Assembly (NCBI GenBank): GCA_017525805.1
Contig: JAFXSH010000005.1
Span: 1 to 42,139, forward strand
Origin: Clostridia bacterium
GTDB lineage: Bacteria > Bacillota_A > Clostridia > Christensenellales > Aristaeellaceae
DNA: 42,139 nt
Direction of reading: 5' to 3'
Shown: piece after piece, positions 1-7,294 of the stretch
Layout: every line of letters starts with the position of its first letter
How positions within the stretch are numbered: the stretch's first letter is position 1
Translations under genes and position numbers: made by a program
The notes under the pieces: model-generated
What the model was told of the DNA's origin: nothing
Seen by the model: the letters and a program-made list of their open reading frames with translations, nothing else
The model's database searches: none

Positions 1-110
1 AAAACTCATTTCAGAATTAACTGTCGTTTCTCTCTCTTCTCTGTATCGTTTTCAAGATTCCCGCGCCCCCCACGTCCCTCTCGCGAGGCCCGTTTTTCGA
101 GCGCTCGAAT

Positions 111-139
111 ATAATACCACGTACGCCCGCCTATGTCAA
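111..139 (-). promoter_or_regulatory. Sigma-A promoter pointing left out of the window
   Basis: Read on the minus strand there is TTGACA (139 to 134), a 17-base spacer and TATTAT (116 to 111). This is a near-consensus vegetative promoter. Just downstream of the -10 is a perfect 14-bp palindrome, TTCGAGCGCTCGAA (96-109), at an operator-like position. The gene it serves must start left of the window or within the first 95 bases, where no convincing start was found. Upstream, 140-344 is pyrimidine-rich and carries only the SOS-like box noted separately. Confidence 0.65.
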
Positions 140-274
140 CAGCTTTTTTCATTTTTCTTCCCCGTTTTTTATTTCTTCCTCTTTTTACGAACATTGATCT
201 CTTCCTTCCTCCCTCATAACCCAAAAAATTCCGCATTTTCTCTGCACTCCTTCTCTCAATCGTTCGGATTTTTA

Positions 275-290
275 AAGAACAAACGTTCTT
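275..290. promoter_or_regulatory. SOS-like (LexA/DinR) box
   Basis: A perfect 16-bp dyad, AAGAACAAACGTTCTT, contains GAAC-N4-GTTC, the core of the Gram-positive LexA operator (consensus CGAACRNRYGTTYC). It lies about 55 bases before the PRC-barrel gene. A nearly identical 14-mer occurs at 14184-14197 in front of another gene. LexA binding is inferred from the motif; no lexA gene is in the window. Confidence 0.5.
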
Positions 291-347
291 GTTTCTTCCT
301 TTTTCCAGCATCAATTTTTCCCGCCGCAGGCACAATAATCCCGGGTG

Positions 348-809
348 ATGGTGATGACAGGGCTGAAAAAAATGACGGGGCTGCCGGTGATCCTGAACGG
401 AAAAGCCATCGGCAGTGTGATGCGGGGCGTGCTGACGGAGGACGGACGCGGGCTGCGGGGCATCGTGGTGCGGGGCGGGCTGCGCGGCGCCCGGTGGGTA
501 CCCCGTGAACAAATCGCCCTGGTGGGCAAAATATCGGTGATCGCCAGTGGAAAAGCCAGCCGGGTGCCCCGGGACGCGGACTACCGGCTGTTCCGGGTAT
601 CGGATGGGGAGGGCCTGCGGCTGGGCATCGTGACCGACGCGCTGCTGCACGAAGAAACGCTGCGGGTGACGGCCCTGGAAATCTCCTGCGGTCCTTTGGA
701 CGACCTGATCGACGGACGCTGGTACGCCACCGCCTATCACGTACAGCCTCGGGGGGAATACGGCCACGTGACCGTGCCCCGCGGACGGGAGGAGGTGAAG
801 GAAGGATGA
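348..809 (+). CDS. PRC-barrel domain protein
   Basis: A 153-residue soluble protein beginning around MVMTGLKKMTGLPV. The opening (TGLPVILNGKAIGSV) and the second half (SDGEGLRLGIVTDALL) look like two PRC-barrel-type small beta-barrel units, as in B. subtilis YrrD/YlmC-like proteins; the role of these in Clostridia is not defined. GTG 345, ATG 348, GTG 351 and ATG 354 are all possible starts and none has a clear ribosome site; 348 is a compromise. It overlaps the next small gene by four bases (ATGA at 806), so the two are probably translationally coupled. From memory, YrrD also lies near an AI-2E-type permease in Bacillus, which fits the neighbours. Confidence 0.7.
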   Translation: MVMTGLKKMTGLPVILNGKAIGSVMRGVLTEDGRGLRGIVVRGGLRGARWVPREQIALVGKISVIASGKASRVPRDADYRLFRVSDGEGLRLGIVTDALLHEETLRVTALEISCGPLDDLIDGRWYATAYHVQPRGEYGHVTVPRGREEVKEG

Positions 810-931
810 GCAAGCTGCTGATCATCGGGATCGCGGGCTATCTGCTGGGCATGAAGCACAGGACGTTTTCCAGGGAGCTGTGCTGGGCCCGGATGAAAAA
901 GCATGTGCTGCGGATGATGCGCATGTTCTAA
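806..931 (+). CDS. Small hydrophobic/basic protein, 41 aa
   Basis: ATG at 806 overlaps the stop of the PRC-barrel gene (ATGA) and is preceded by GGAGGTGAAGGAAGG, a strong ribosome site. The product starts MSKLLIIGIAGYLLGMKH: one short hydrophobic segment (residues 4-15) followed by a basic, Met-rich tail ending MMRMF. It could sit at the membrane as a single-span or amphipathic peptide. Its stop, TAA at 929-931, overlaps an ATG of the next reading frame. I do not recognise the family. Position, coupling and ribosome site favour a real gene. Confidence 0.6.
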   Translation: MSKLLIIGIAGYLLGMKHRTFSRELCWARMKKHVLRMMRMF

Positions 932-951
932 TGGGAAAGGAAGCGTCTGAT

Positions 952-1998
952 ATGACCTCTTTGCCAGCGTCCCGGGGATTATCCCGCCAGGCCCGATGGG
1001 CTGTGGGTATCAGCGCGGGCATTCTGGCGGCGCTGGCGGGGAGCGCCCTGCGCAAGCTGATGGGGCAGCTGCTGCTGGCGCTCCTTTTATTCACGGCGGC
1101 CCTGCCCCTTTGCAGGCGGATGGAAACGCGGCTTTCGCGTCCCTGGTCCGCCGGAATCGCGGTGTCCGTGCTGGTATTGGGTCTGTTGGGGCTCATCGGC
1201 CTGGTAGCGCCCATGGTGATTTCCCAGATTTCTCTGATCATCGCGGAAGCGCCCCATCTGCTTTCCACCGTACAGGAGCTGTGGAACCGTCTCGCCAGCC
1301 GGGAATGGGCGCGCCTGCTGGGGCTTGGCGCGGAAGCGCCGGCGCTGTGGATCGAAAAGCTGACGGGGTGGCTGCGGGAAAGCCTGCCGGGTCTGATCGC
1401 GGGGATCGGAAACGGCATCGACGCGCTGAGCCGGGCCTTTTTGGCTCCGGGGCTCGCCTATTACTTCCTGCGGGACCGGGAGATGTTCGGCTACCGCATG
1501 TCTCTGTGCATCCCGCTGAAGCACCGCCGGCGCATGCTGCATGCCCTGCTGGAAATGCGCCGGGAAGCGGGCGGCTATATCCGGGGCCAGCTGCTGGTAG
1601 CTTTGGCCGTGGGCATCCTGACGGCCCTGGGGCTGCTGGCCGTGGGCATCCCCGCCTGGCTGGTGCTGGGGCTGCTGATGGGGGCGTGCGAGTTTATTCC
1701 TTATATAGGCCCTCTGATCGGCGGCGTGCCCATCGCCCTGTTTTCGCTGCCCATGGGCTTTCATTCCCTGCTGTGGGGCTTAGGCGTGACGGTCCTGGTG
1801 CAGCAGATCGAGGGCTATTTTCTTTCCCCGCGCCTGATGGGGGAAGCTACGGGGCTGCATCCCGTTTCCGTGCTGCTGCTGCTTTCGGCGGGCGGGCTGC
1901 TGTTCGGCTTGGGAGGCATGGTGGCGGCGGTGCCCGCCTACGTGTGCCTCCGCGGGGCGGCGAGGGTACTGTGGGAAACCGGGGAAAAGGAACAGTAA
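952..1998 (+). CDS. AI-2E family transporter (YrrI/YtvI type permease)
   Basis: A 348-residue integral membrane protein. Hydrophobic segments near residues 20-60, 80-100, 150-165, 220-260 and 280-340 give the usual seven-to-eight-span layout, and the late stretch LLLLSAGGLLFGLGGMVAA with the downstream PAYV is typical of the AI-2E_transport family. Characterised relatives act as autoinducer exporters or Na+/H+ antiporters; the substrate here is unknown. I chose ATG 952 because AAAGGAAG sits eight bases upstream; upstream in-frame starts (GTG 880, ATG 931) are poorer. In Bacillus a homologue lies just before alaS and the ireB-ruvX-DUF1292 trio; here the trio follows directly without alaS. Confidence 0.85.
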   Translation: MTSLPASRGLSRQARWAVGISAGILAALAGSALRKLMGQLLLALLLFTAALPLCRRMETRLSRPWSAGIAVSVLVLGLLGLIGLVAPMVISQISLIIAEAPHLLSTVQELWNRLASREWARLLGLGAEAPALWIEKLTGWLRESLPGLIAGIGNGIDALSRAFLAPGLAYYFLRDREMFGYRMSLCIPLKHRRRMLHALLEMRREAGGYIRGQLLVALAVGILTALGLLAVGIPAWLVLGLLMGACEFIPYIGPLIGGVPIALFSLPMGFHSLLWGLGVTVLVQQIEGYFLSPRLMGEATGLHPVSVLLLLSAGGLLFGLGGMVAAVPAYVCLRGAARVLWETGEKEQ

Positions 1999-2069
1999 AG
2001 AAAACAGCTTCTTCCACTATATATTGCGCATTTTGACGAAAATTTGCCGAGATTATGGGTTTTTATGCC

Positions 2070-2098
2070 TTGCGGTATCATCACAAATCGTGTATAAT
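2070..2098 (+). promoter_or_regulatory. Promoter for ireB-ruvX-DUF1292
   Basis: TTGCGG (2070-2075), a 17-base spacer and a perfect TATAAT (2093-2098) lie just ahead of the AAGGAGGG ribosome site of the ireB-like gene. The trio can therefore be transcribed independently of the permease upstream. Confidence 0.7.
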
Positions 2099-2119
2099 GA
2101 AAAAGAAGGAGGGAGCGCG

Positions 2120-2383
2120 ATGACCGATCGATTTGAAACAATGAAGATGCGCCCGCTGCCGGAGGGAAGCGACACCGCTTCCGATATTCTCGCGCATGTT
2201 TACCGCGCGCTGCAGGGCAAAGGTTATGATCCCATCACCCAGCTGGTGGGCTTTGTTCTCACGGGCGATCCTACATACATCACCAGTTTCCAGGGCGCCA
2301 GGAGCCTGATCTGCCGGTTGGAGCGCGACGAGATCCTGGAAGAGCTGGTGCGCTTCTATGTAGAAAATAAGCTGGACCGATGA
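2120..2383 (+). CDS. ireB: IreB family regulatory phosphoprotein (UPF0297, YrzL)
   Basis: An 87-residue soluble protein with the family-typical stretches SDILAHVYRALQGKGYDP and TGDPTYITS, full length for UPF0297. In Enterococcus the homologue is a substrate of the PASTA Ser/Thr kinase IreK and influences cell-wall antibiotic tolerance; the same role here is inferred. ATG 2120 follows AAGGAGGG at good spacing and a promoter at 2070-2098. It overlaps ruvX by four bases (ATGA at 2380), the conserved yrzL-yrrK arrangement. Confidence 0.9.
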   Translation: MTDRFETMKMRPLPEGSDTASDILAHVYRALQGKGYDPITQLVGFVLTGDPTYITSFQGARSLICRLERDEILEELVRFYVENKLDR

Positions 2384-2826
2384 ACGGACGGATCGTAGGG
2401 CTGGACGTGGGCGACGTGCGCATCGGCATCGCCCTGAGCGATGAAACCCGCCTGATCGCCACGCCCCACAGCGTATACACCCGGGTGGGGTGGGGGCCCG
2501 ACGTAAAACACATCCAGCGCCTGTATGCAGAAGTCAGCGCAACGCTCATCGTGTGCGGCCTCCCCCGAAATATGGATGGATCGGTGGGCTTTCAGGCGGA
2601 AAAGGTAAAAGGGTTTGCCGAACAGCTGCGCAAAGCGGGGCTGCCGGTGGTATTCCAGGATGAAAGGCTGTCCACCGTATCGGCCCACCAGGCCCTGATC
2701 GAGGGCGGCATGCGGCGGGACAGCCGCAAGGAAACCGTGGACAAGGTGGCCGCCGCCGTGATCCTGCAAACTTTCCTGGATGGGCAGGGCAACGGTTCTC
2801 CTGCCGGAAGCGGCATGAACGAATAA
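2380..2826 (+). CDS. ruvX: RuvX/YqgF, putative pre-16S rRNA nuclease / Holliday junction resolvase
   Basis: A 148-residue RNase H-fold protein of the YqgF family. The first strand carries GLDVGDVRIGIALSD with the expected catalytic Asp (residue 9 region); VCGLPRNMDGS, FQDERLSTVSA and the C-terminal DKVAAAVIL supply the other conserved motifs, so the active site looks complete. Family members process the 5' end of 16S rRNA; recombination activity has also been reported. It starts inside the ireB stop codon and is followed 16 bases later by the DUF1292 gene. Confidence 0.93.
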   Translation: MNGRIVGLDVGDVRIGIALSDETRLIATPHSVYTRVGWGPDVKHIQRLYAEVSATLIVCGLPRNMDGSVGFQAEKVKGFAEQLRKAGLPVVFQDERLSTVSAHQALIEGGMRRDSRKETVDKVAAAVILQTFLDGQGNGSPAGSGMNE

Positions 2827-2842
2827 ATTGGAGGAACATTTT

Positions 2843-3154
2843 ATGGCAGACGATATCAACAACAATATCCCCGAAGATGAGCTGCCCGAAGGCATCATCG
2901 AATTGACCGATGAGGACGGCGTGACGACTCAGTTTGAATACCTGACCACCATCGACCACGAAGGGGAACTGTACGTGGTGCTGATGCTGCTGGAGGATGA
3001 GGAAAGCGACGACGAGGACGGCGAAGTGCTGATCCTGAAAATCGAAAAAGACCCGGAAACCGACGAGGACATCTACGTTTCCGTGGACGACGAGGCCGTT
3101 TCCCAGGCCGTGTTCGACAAATTTGTGGCGATGATGGACGAGGAAGAGGAATAA
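2843..3154 (+). CDS. DUF1292 domain protein (YrzB-like)
   Basis: A 103-residue, very acidic protein (MADDINNNIPEDELPEG at the start, MMDEEEE at the end). The middle, EDGVTTQFEYLTTIDHEG then YVVLMLL, is the DUF1292 beta-rich core. Function is unknown, but the gene is conserved immediately downstream of ruvX in Firmicutes. ATG 2843 has GGAGG at 2830-2834. A terminator follows at 3179. A diverged paralogue lies at 14580-14876. Confidence 0.9.
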   Translation: MADDINNNIPEDELPEGIIELTDEDGVTTQFEYLTTIDHEGELYVVLMLLEDEESDDEDGEVLILKIEKDPETDEDIYVSVDDEAVSQAVFDKFVAMMDEEEE

Positions 3155-3178
3155 TCCGCTTTTCCATCCTGCCTAAAG

Positions 3179-3207
3179 AATCCGCTCTTTTCGGGCGGAT
3201 TTTTTCT
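3179..3207 (+). terminator. Intrinsic terminator after the ireB operon
   Basis: AATCCGC and GCGGATT form a 7-bp stem with a short loop, followed directly by a run of T. It ends the ireB-ruvX-DUF1292 transcript. Confidence 0.85.
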
Positions 3208-3252
3208 TTCCGGGGAAAGAATACCCTGACGGTTATTTCATCAGCTTTTTTG

Positions 3253-3281
3253 TTGATTTTCACATGATTTTTTGATATAAT
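3253..3281 (+). promoter_or_regulatory. Promoter for the first diguanylate cyclase
   Basis: TTGATT (3253-3258), 17 bases, TATAAT (3276-3281). The -10 context TTTTTGATATAAT also occurs before the GGDEF-EAL gene at 21432. Confidence 0.65.
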
Positions 3282-3303
3282 TAATTTGTATATTTCCCAA
3301 AGA

Positions 3304-4458
3304 ATGGAAGTGGGCGGCAAGATGGCAACCGCTATTCATATAGAGCTGAATATCCTGTTTTTTCTGATCCTGGTCAGGATCGTATATCAAAGCGCGAAAA
3401 ACGAAAACCAGCAGATGCGGCGGGTGCTGTTCCGGTACACCGCTTACGGCATCATGTCCAGTCTGGTGTTGGATACCCTGTGGAAACTGCTCGATGGGAA
3501 AAGGTTTCCGCTGGATGTGGCCGTCAACCAGATCGTGAACGCGCTGTTCCTGGCCTCCGGAATCGTGATCGGATGCGTATGGTATCTGTACGTGCTGGAA
3601 ACGCTGGGTTACCGCATCACCCGGAAGCTCACGCTGGGGATCATGTCCCCGGCTATCGTGTTTACCACGCTGAACCTGATTTCCATCAAGACCGGCTGGA
3701 TTTTTTATATCTCGGAAGAAAATGTGTACATGCGCGGCCCTTTGTTCTGGCTGCAGACATTGGCGGCGCTCTCCGTGCTGCTTTCGTCGCTGGTGCATTG
3801 CCTGATCCGGCTGTTCAACGGAAGGAAAACCGTACCCCGGCGGGTGGTGCTGGATCTGATCGGGTTTTATATCATCCCCGTGGTGGGCACCCTGGCATCG
3901 ATGCCGATCACGGGCATGCCGGGCACCTGGACCTGCGCCGCCGTATCCATCATTCTCATGTACATCGATTCCCAGGATCGGGAAATCGTTCGGGACACCC
4001 TGACAGGCCTGAACAACCGGAAAATGCTTCCCTCCGTGTTTGAGGAATACACCCGGCAGGTAGCGCCCGGCTCGGTGCTGTACCTGTATATGATGGATTT
4101 GGACGATTTTAAGAGCATTAACGATACTTACGGTCACTTGGCGGGGGATGAAGCGCTGAAAGCGGCGTCCCGGTTGTTCGCTCAGGCTGCGGACGGCAAA
4201 CGGGCTATGGTGGCGCGCGTGGGTGGCGATGAATTTCTGATCCTGGCTATGCTGCCCGGCAATGAGGCGGCGGCGGAATTCAAGGATGCGCTGCGGGCCC
4301 GTATGGAACAGTATAACGAGGAACACAGCCTGCCCTACCTGCTGAACATCAGCGTGGGCTGCTGCGCGTATGAACGCGGGGAAAGCTTGGAGGCTTTCAT
4401 GGCCCGGGCGGATGAAGCGCTGTACCGGGAAAAGAGAGTGAAAAAGGTCGGAAGATAA
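3304..4458 (+). CDS. Membrane diguanylate cyclase (GGDEF)
   Basis: A 384-residue protein: about 220 residues with six to seven predicted membrane segments (an MHYT/7TM-like sensor of unknown ligand), then a GGDEF domain starting at DTLTGLNNRKML. The active-site loop is intact (RVGGDEF, GGDEF at residues 307-311), and YLYMMDLDDFKSINDTYGH provides the metal-binding strand, so it should make cyclic di-GMP at the membrane. The inhibitory RxxD site is absent at the expected place (GKRA precedes MVARV). ATG 3304 fits the transcription start; ATG 3322 is an alternative. It converges on the NYN gene across a multi-hairpin element. Confidence 0.88.
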   Translation: MEVGGKMATAIHIELNILFFLILVRIVYQSAKNENQQMRRVLFRYTAYGIMSSLVLDTLWKLLDGKRFPLDVAVNQIVNALFLASGIVIGCVWYLYVLETLGYRITRKLTLGIMSPAIVFTTLNLISIKTGWIFYISEENVYMRGPLFWLQTLAALSVLLSSLVHCLIRLFNGRKTVPRRVVLDLIGFYIIPVVGTLASMPITGMPGTWTCAAVSIILMYIDSQDREIVRDTLTGLNNRKMLPSVFEEYTRQVAPGSVLYLYMMDLDDFKSINDTYGHLAGDEALKAASRLFAQAADGKRAMVARVGGDEFLILAMLPGNEAAAEFKDALRARMEQYNEEHSLPYLLNISVGCCAYERGESLEAFMARADEALYREKRVKKVGR

Positions 4459-4460
4459 AA

Positions 4461-4777
4461 AAAGCGCTGGGAGCGGAGAGCTCTCAGCGCTTCAGGTTGT
4501 CGACAAAGTCGACAACCTGCCATCGAAAGTCAGCTAAAGCAGTCTTTCGATGGGCTGCATCAATTTCTTGTAAAATGGCGTTTCCGGCCTGAAAGGTCGG
4601 AAACGCTCATTTTACGGCCAGAAATTGATATGGGAAGCGGCTTTCAGCCGCTCCTCGGCGACGTACACGCCGCCGCCTGCGGATTACAATCGAAGGGCCT
4701 GCGGGCCCTTCGATGCATCCCAGGGGTTTGTCGACAGTCTGAAGCGCTGGGAGCGAAGAGCTCTCAGCGCTTTTTAA
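4461..4777. repeat. Multi-hairpin intergenic element with terminal inverted repeats
   Basis: The whole gap between two convergent genes is nested dyads. The outer about 49 bp at each end are inverted copies of one another (ending in TGTCGACAAA and TTTGTCGACA), and each contains a near-palindromic hairpin (4462-4492 and 4742-4772). Inside are a perfect 12-bp stem (4493-4519), a 10-bp stem (4520-4553), a long stem with a GAAA loop (4570-4615) closed by ATCAATTTCT/AGAAATTGAT (4559-4568 with 4620-4629), and stems at 4634-4653 and 4689-4713. The end hairpins carry T-runs facing outward on each strand, so each can act as a terminator. No open reading frame fits. It may be a MITE-like element or a structured 3' UTR. 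Confidence 0.75.
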
Positions 4778-4799
4778 TGGACAAATAAGCGCCTTGCGA

Positions 4800-5885
4800 T
4801 CAGGATTCCCCGGCAAATTCCTTGAGCATTTGCAGGTATTTCCGAGCGTCGGCGGTGCCGAAAGCTTTGCGCAGTTTATTGTACACCGCGCGCCGGTCGG
4901 CGCTTTCCGTGCAGATGGCAGCGATTTGCCGGGCCGCTTCCTGGGGCACGCCGGCATTGACAAGCAAGGCGATGGGATCAGGGGACGGGGGAGCGATTTC
5001 CAGTTCGGGCGTTTCTTCCGGTTCCGCGGGGATTTCAGGCGCGGATTCCGGGGCGGCGGGGGCCTCTTCCTGTGGAGGAACGGGTTTTTCCTCTTCTTTT
5101 TCCGACGCTTTTTCCGGGGCGGAGGCGGAAACCCAGGTGCCGCCCTCCGCTTCCTCAAATTTCAGGGCGCCGCCCATCTGCCGGGCCAGGTAATCCAGGG
5201 GCTTGCGCTTGGACCGCTGCTGATCGTACCGGTAATCGGGCAGCTCGTTCAGCAGGTTCAGCAGGGCGTGGCTGGTCATGCGTCCTTCCCGGGAGGACAG
5301 CTGGTTCAGGATAAACGCGCGGATATTGGCGATGCGTCCGGTGTGGGTGGGCGTCACCTTCACCGCTTTTTCGGGGGCCTTTTCAGCATTCTTTTCCGGC
5401 GTTTTTTCCGGGGCGGGGCGGGGCTGCTCCTGCTTGCGGGACTGGGCGGCGGGCCGGGCGGACGGCTGCTGCAAGGTCACGAAAGAAGAACAGGCGGCGC
5501 GCCATAATTCGTTGGACTTGTCCGTGCCCATGCCCACCACTTCCACGCCAGCCGTGCGCAGCCGCACGGAAAGGGCGGAAAAATCGCTGTCGCTGGAGGC
5601 GATGATCATAATGTCCGTGCCGCTCTCTTTTTGACCGGCCAGCAGATCCATGGCCCCGATCACCAGGGCAATATCGGAGGTGTTCTTGTATTTGCTGGGC
5701 CGGATGGTCAAATTGGGGTGCATGGCGTATTTCAGCACCGGCTCCACCCAGGCGTTCAGCGCGGCGGCCGCGCCGTAGATTTCCTTTTGGGTCACAGTGC
5801 CCAGAGAAGAAGCGTGGGTAAAAATCTGATCGGCAAAAGTGGGCAAAACGTTTTCCGCGTCGATCAGGATGGCGACGTTTGGCAT
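4800..5885 (-). CDS. NYN (LabA/DUF88) domain protein with OST-HTH/LOTUS-like domain
   Basis: A 361-residue cytoplasmic protein. Residues 1-150 form a NYN nuclease-like domain: MPNVAILIDAENV at the start, NTSDIALVIGAMDLL and IASSDSDFSALSVRL carry the expected conserved aspartates. A Pro/Glu/Lys-rich linker leads to a winged-helix region (IANIRAFILNQLSSREGRM then YDQQRSKRKPLDYLARQ), resembling the OST-HTH/LOTUS fold that binds RNA. A second acidic linker and a small helical C-terminus (GVPQEAARQIAAI) follow. RNA binding or cleavage is inferred. ATG 5885 starts the conserved domain and has AAAGGA upstream; an upstream in-frame ATG (5903) is less likely. Confidence 0.82.
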   Translation of the reverse strand: MPNVAILIDAENVLPTFADQIFTHASSLGTVTQKEIYGAAAALNAWVEPVLKYAMHPNLTIRPSKYKNTSDIALVIGAMDLLAGQKESGTDIMIIASSDSDFSALSVRLRTAGVEVVGMGTDKSNELWRAACSSFVTLQQPSARPAAQSRKQEQPRPAPEKTPEKNAEKAPEKAVKVTPTHTGRIANIRAFILNQLSSREGRMTSHALLNLLNELPDYRYDQQRSKRKPLDYLARQMGGALKFEEAEGGTWVSASAPEKASEKEEEKPVPPQEEAPAAPESAPEIPAEPEETPELEIAPPSPDPIALLVNAGVPQEAARQIAAICTESADRRAVYNKLRKAFGTADARKYLQMLKEFAGES

Positions 5886-6128
5886 GTTGAATGATCCTTT
5901 CATCAAATAAATCCGAAAAAACCGGCTGGCGAGACCAGAATTTTCCGTCCCATTATACATGATGTACGCGCGTCAGGCAATGAATTTTTATTTTTTACAA
6001 TTTTACGCGAAATTTTTTCTCACCTGTTTCAAGCAGGAAAAATGGGTGTATAATCTATAGCGTAAGGACTGTACACCAGCGGCCAACGCCGCTTTACAAA
6101 AATGAACCGACAGGAAGGGGAATGCATC

Positions 6129-6398
6129 ATGACCAATTGCGATGTGCGCGTTACGGGCGGCGAACTGCCCCAGGAGGAAATTCAGGCTTATATCGACCGG
6201 GCGGAGAAAAAATTCGGCACCAAGCCCCACGGCATCGATATCAAGGTAGACGGCGACTTTGTGGAGCTCTCCTACGATTTCGGCAATATGCCCTTCCAGC
6301 GCATCCGCCGCATCACCGGCTACCTGGTGGGCACCCTGGACCGCTTCAACAACGCCAAACGGGCCGAGGAGCACGACCGCGTGAAGCACGCGGTGTAA
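6129..6398 (+). CDS. Small NrdD-tail-like protein (annotated in relatives as anaerobic RNR)
   Basis: An 89-residue protein. The C-terminal half (RRITGYLVGTLDRFNNAKRAEEHDRVKH) matches the tail motif of class III ribonucleotide reductase NrdD, but there is no glycyl-radical site and none of the usual zinc-binding CxxC pairs, so it cannot be a reductase by itself. Its N-terminus (MTNCDVRVTGGELPQEE) is family-specific. Function unknown. ATG 6129 has AGGAAGGGG nine bases upstream; ATG 6102 is a weaker alternative. A TATAAT at 6049-6054 suggests its own promoter, though the -35 is poor. Confidence 0.6.
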   Translation: MTNCDVRVTGGELPQEEIQAYIDRAEKKFGTKPHGIDIKVDGDFVELSYDFGNMPFQRIRRITGYLVGTLDRFNNAKRAEEHDRVKHAV

Positions 6399-6422
6399 GG
6401 ATATTTTTCTACCGGCAAATAA

Positions 6423-6464
6423 AGAGCAGAGAGAAAGGCGCCGCTTTTCCTCTGCTCTATTTTT
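6423..6464. terminator. Bidirectional terminator
   Basis: AGAGCAGAG (6423-6431) pairs with CTCTGCTCT (6450-6458), with T-rich sequence after it on the plus strand. It separates the NrdD-tail gene from the convergent uracil-DNA glycosylase gene, whose 3' end overlaps it. Confidence 0.75.
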
Positions 6465-7053
6465 GATAAGGGCTTCCCTTTTTCAGGGCCTCGGCCAGGG
6501 TCAGCACGTCCTGTTCATAGATGGGGGCCAGGGCGCGGCGGTAAATGATGGACGCGGGATGATACAGGGCGAACAGGGGGACCCCTGCCTGGCTTTCCAG
6601 CCATTGACCGTGGCAGCCGCCCACAGAGTACTTTGCTCCCGCTAAGGCTTTGAGCGGCACGTTGCCCAATGTGACCAGCGCTTGGGGGCGCACCGCCTGA
6701 ATCTCCTTGAGCAGCCAGGGCACAAACAGGGAAAGTTCTTCCTTATTCGGGGCACGATTCCGGGTGCGGCCTGTGGGGCCCTTTTCCGTGGGCCGGATTT
6801 TTACAACGTTCGTGACAAAAATCTCTTCCCGGTTCAGCTTCGCCAGGGTGAGGAACTCATCCAAATTTTTGCCCGCCTTGCCCACGAAGGGGCGGCGCTT
6901 GAGCGTTTCCGTCTCCCCCGGCGCTTCCCCCACCAGCATCAGCACCGGGGAATCCTCCCTGCCCTCCCCCAACACCAGGGGTTTGTCCTCCCCCGGCCAT
7001 AGGGGCTGGAAAAAGACTGACATTTCTTTGTATACGGCCTGCAATCCCGGCAT
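6457..7053 (-). CDS. Uracil-DNA glycosylase family protein lacking Fe-S cysteines
   Basis: A 198-residue UDG-superfamily protein with motif A VGEAPGETE, FVGKAGKNLDEFL, VTNVVKIRPTEKGP and the C-terminal LYHPASI. Compared with the family-4 paralogue next door, every cluster ligand is gone: no CxxC at the N-terminus, Ile replaces the Cys in VKIRP, and the fourth position is also non-Cys. It should excise uracil or a related base only if it works without the 4Fe-4S cluster, as some UDG families do. A perfect AGGAGGT lies before ATG 7053. Confidence 0.85.
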   Translation of the reverse strand: MPGLQAVYKEMSVFFQPLWPGEDKPLVLGEGREDSPVLMLVGEAPGETETLKRRPFVGKAGKNLDEFLTLAKLNREEIFVTNVVKIRPTEKGPTGRTRNRAPNKEELSLFVPWLLKEIQAVRPQALVTLGNVPLKALAGAKYSVGGCHGQWLESQAGVPLFALYHPASIIYRRALAPIYEQDVLTLAEALKKGSPYQK

Positions 7054-7077
7054 TGTGACCTCCTATATGGGGAGGAC

Positions 7078-7127
7078 GCTGGGGTTTCACCCCAGACCCC
7101 ACCAGGGGAATGATTCCCCTGGACCCC
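7078..7127. repeat. Intergenic palindromic module, type 1
   Basis: Two tandem hairpins: CTGGGG-loop-CCCCAG then CCAGGGG-loop-CCCCTGG, joined by ACCCCA and ending GGACCCC. The same paired-hairpin plan occurs at 9958-10056 and in both arms of the elements at 27901 and 33925. Confidence 0.65.
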
Positions 7128-7204
7128 TCTCCACAAGCATCTTTGGGAAACTATTTTCCCAACATCAATTGAAACTCTTTGTCGCACGGGGAAGCCCGTT
7201 TTTT

Positions 7205-7294
7205 CGACCCGAATAGATCATTCCCGAGGTGTTTTTCGGGAAGGGGGTCTGGGGGAAACCCACTTTTTTCAAAAAAGTGGGTTTCCCCCAGCGT
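7205..7294. repeat. Intergenic palindromic module, type 2
   Basis: A short dyad (TTCCCGAGG...TTTTTCGGGAAG) leads into GGGGGTCTGGGGGAAACC, a strong hairpin (CCCACTTTTTT/AAAAAAGTGGG) and the complementary GGTTTCCCCCAG. A close relative lies at 14911-14986. It overlaps the 3' end of the uracil-DNA glycosylase gene at 7269 and may end its transcript. Confidence 0.6.

Noticed and set aside
6..243. Minus-strand Lys/Arg-rich reading frame (77 codons from an ATG at 236) with an AAGGAG-like site
   Set aside because: It runs across the strong leftward promoter at 111-139, its composition merely mirrors a T/C-rich stretch, and it resembles no protein.
1087..1764. Gln/His-rich minus-strand frame opposite the AI-2E permease
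   Set aside because: Composition is what an antisense read of a Leu/Ala-rich membrane gene gives; no start signal.
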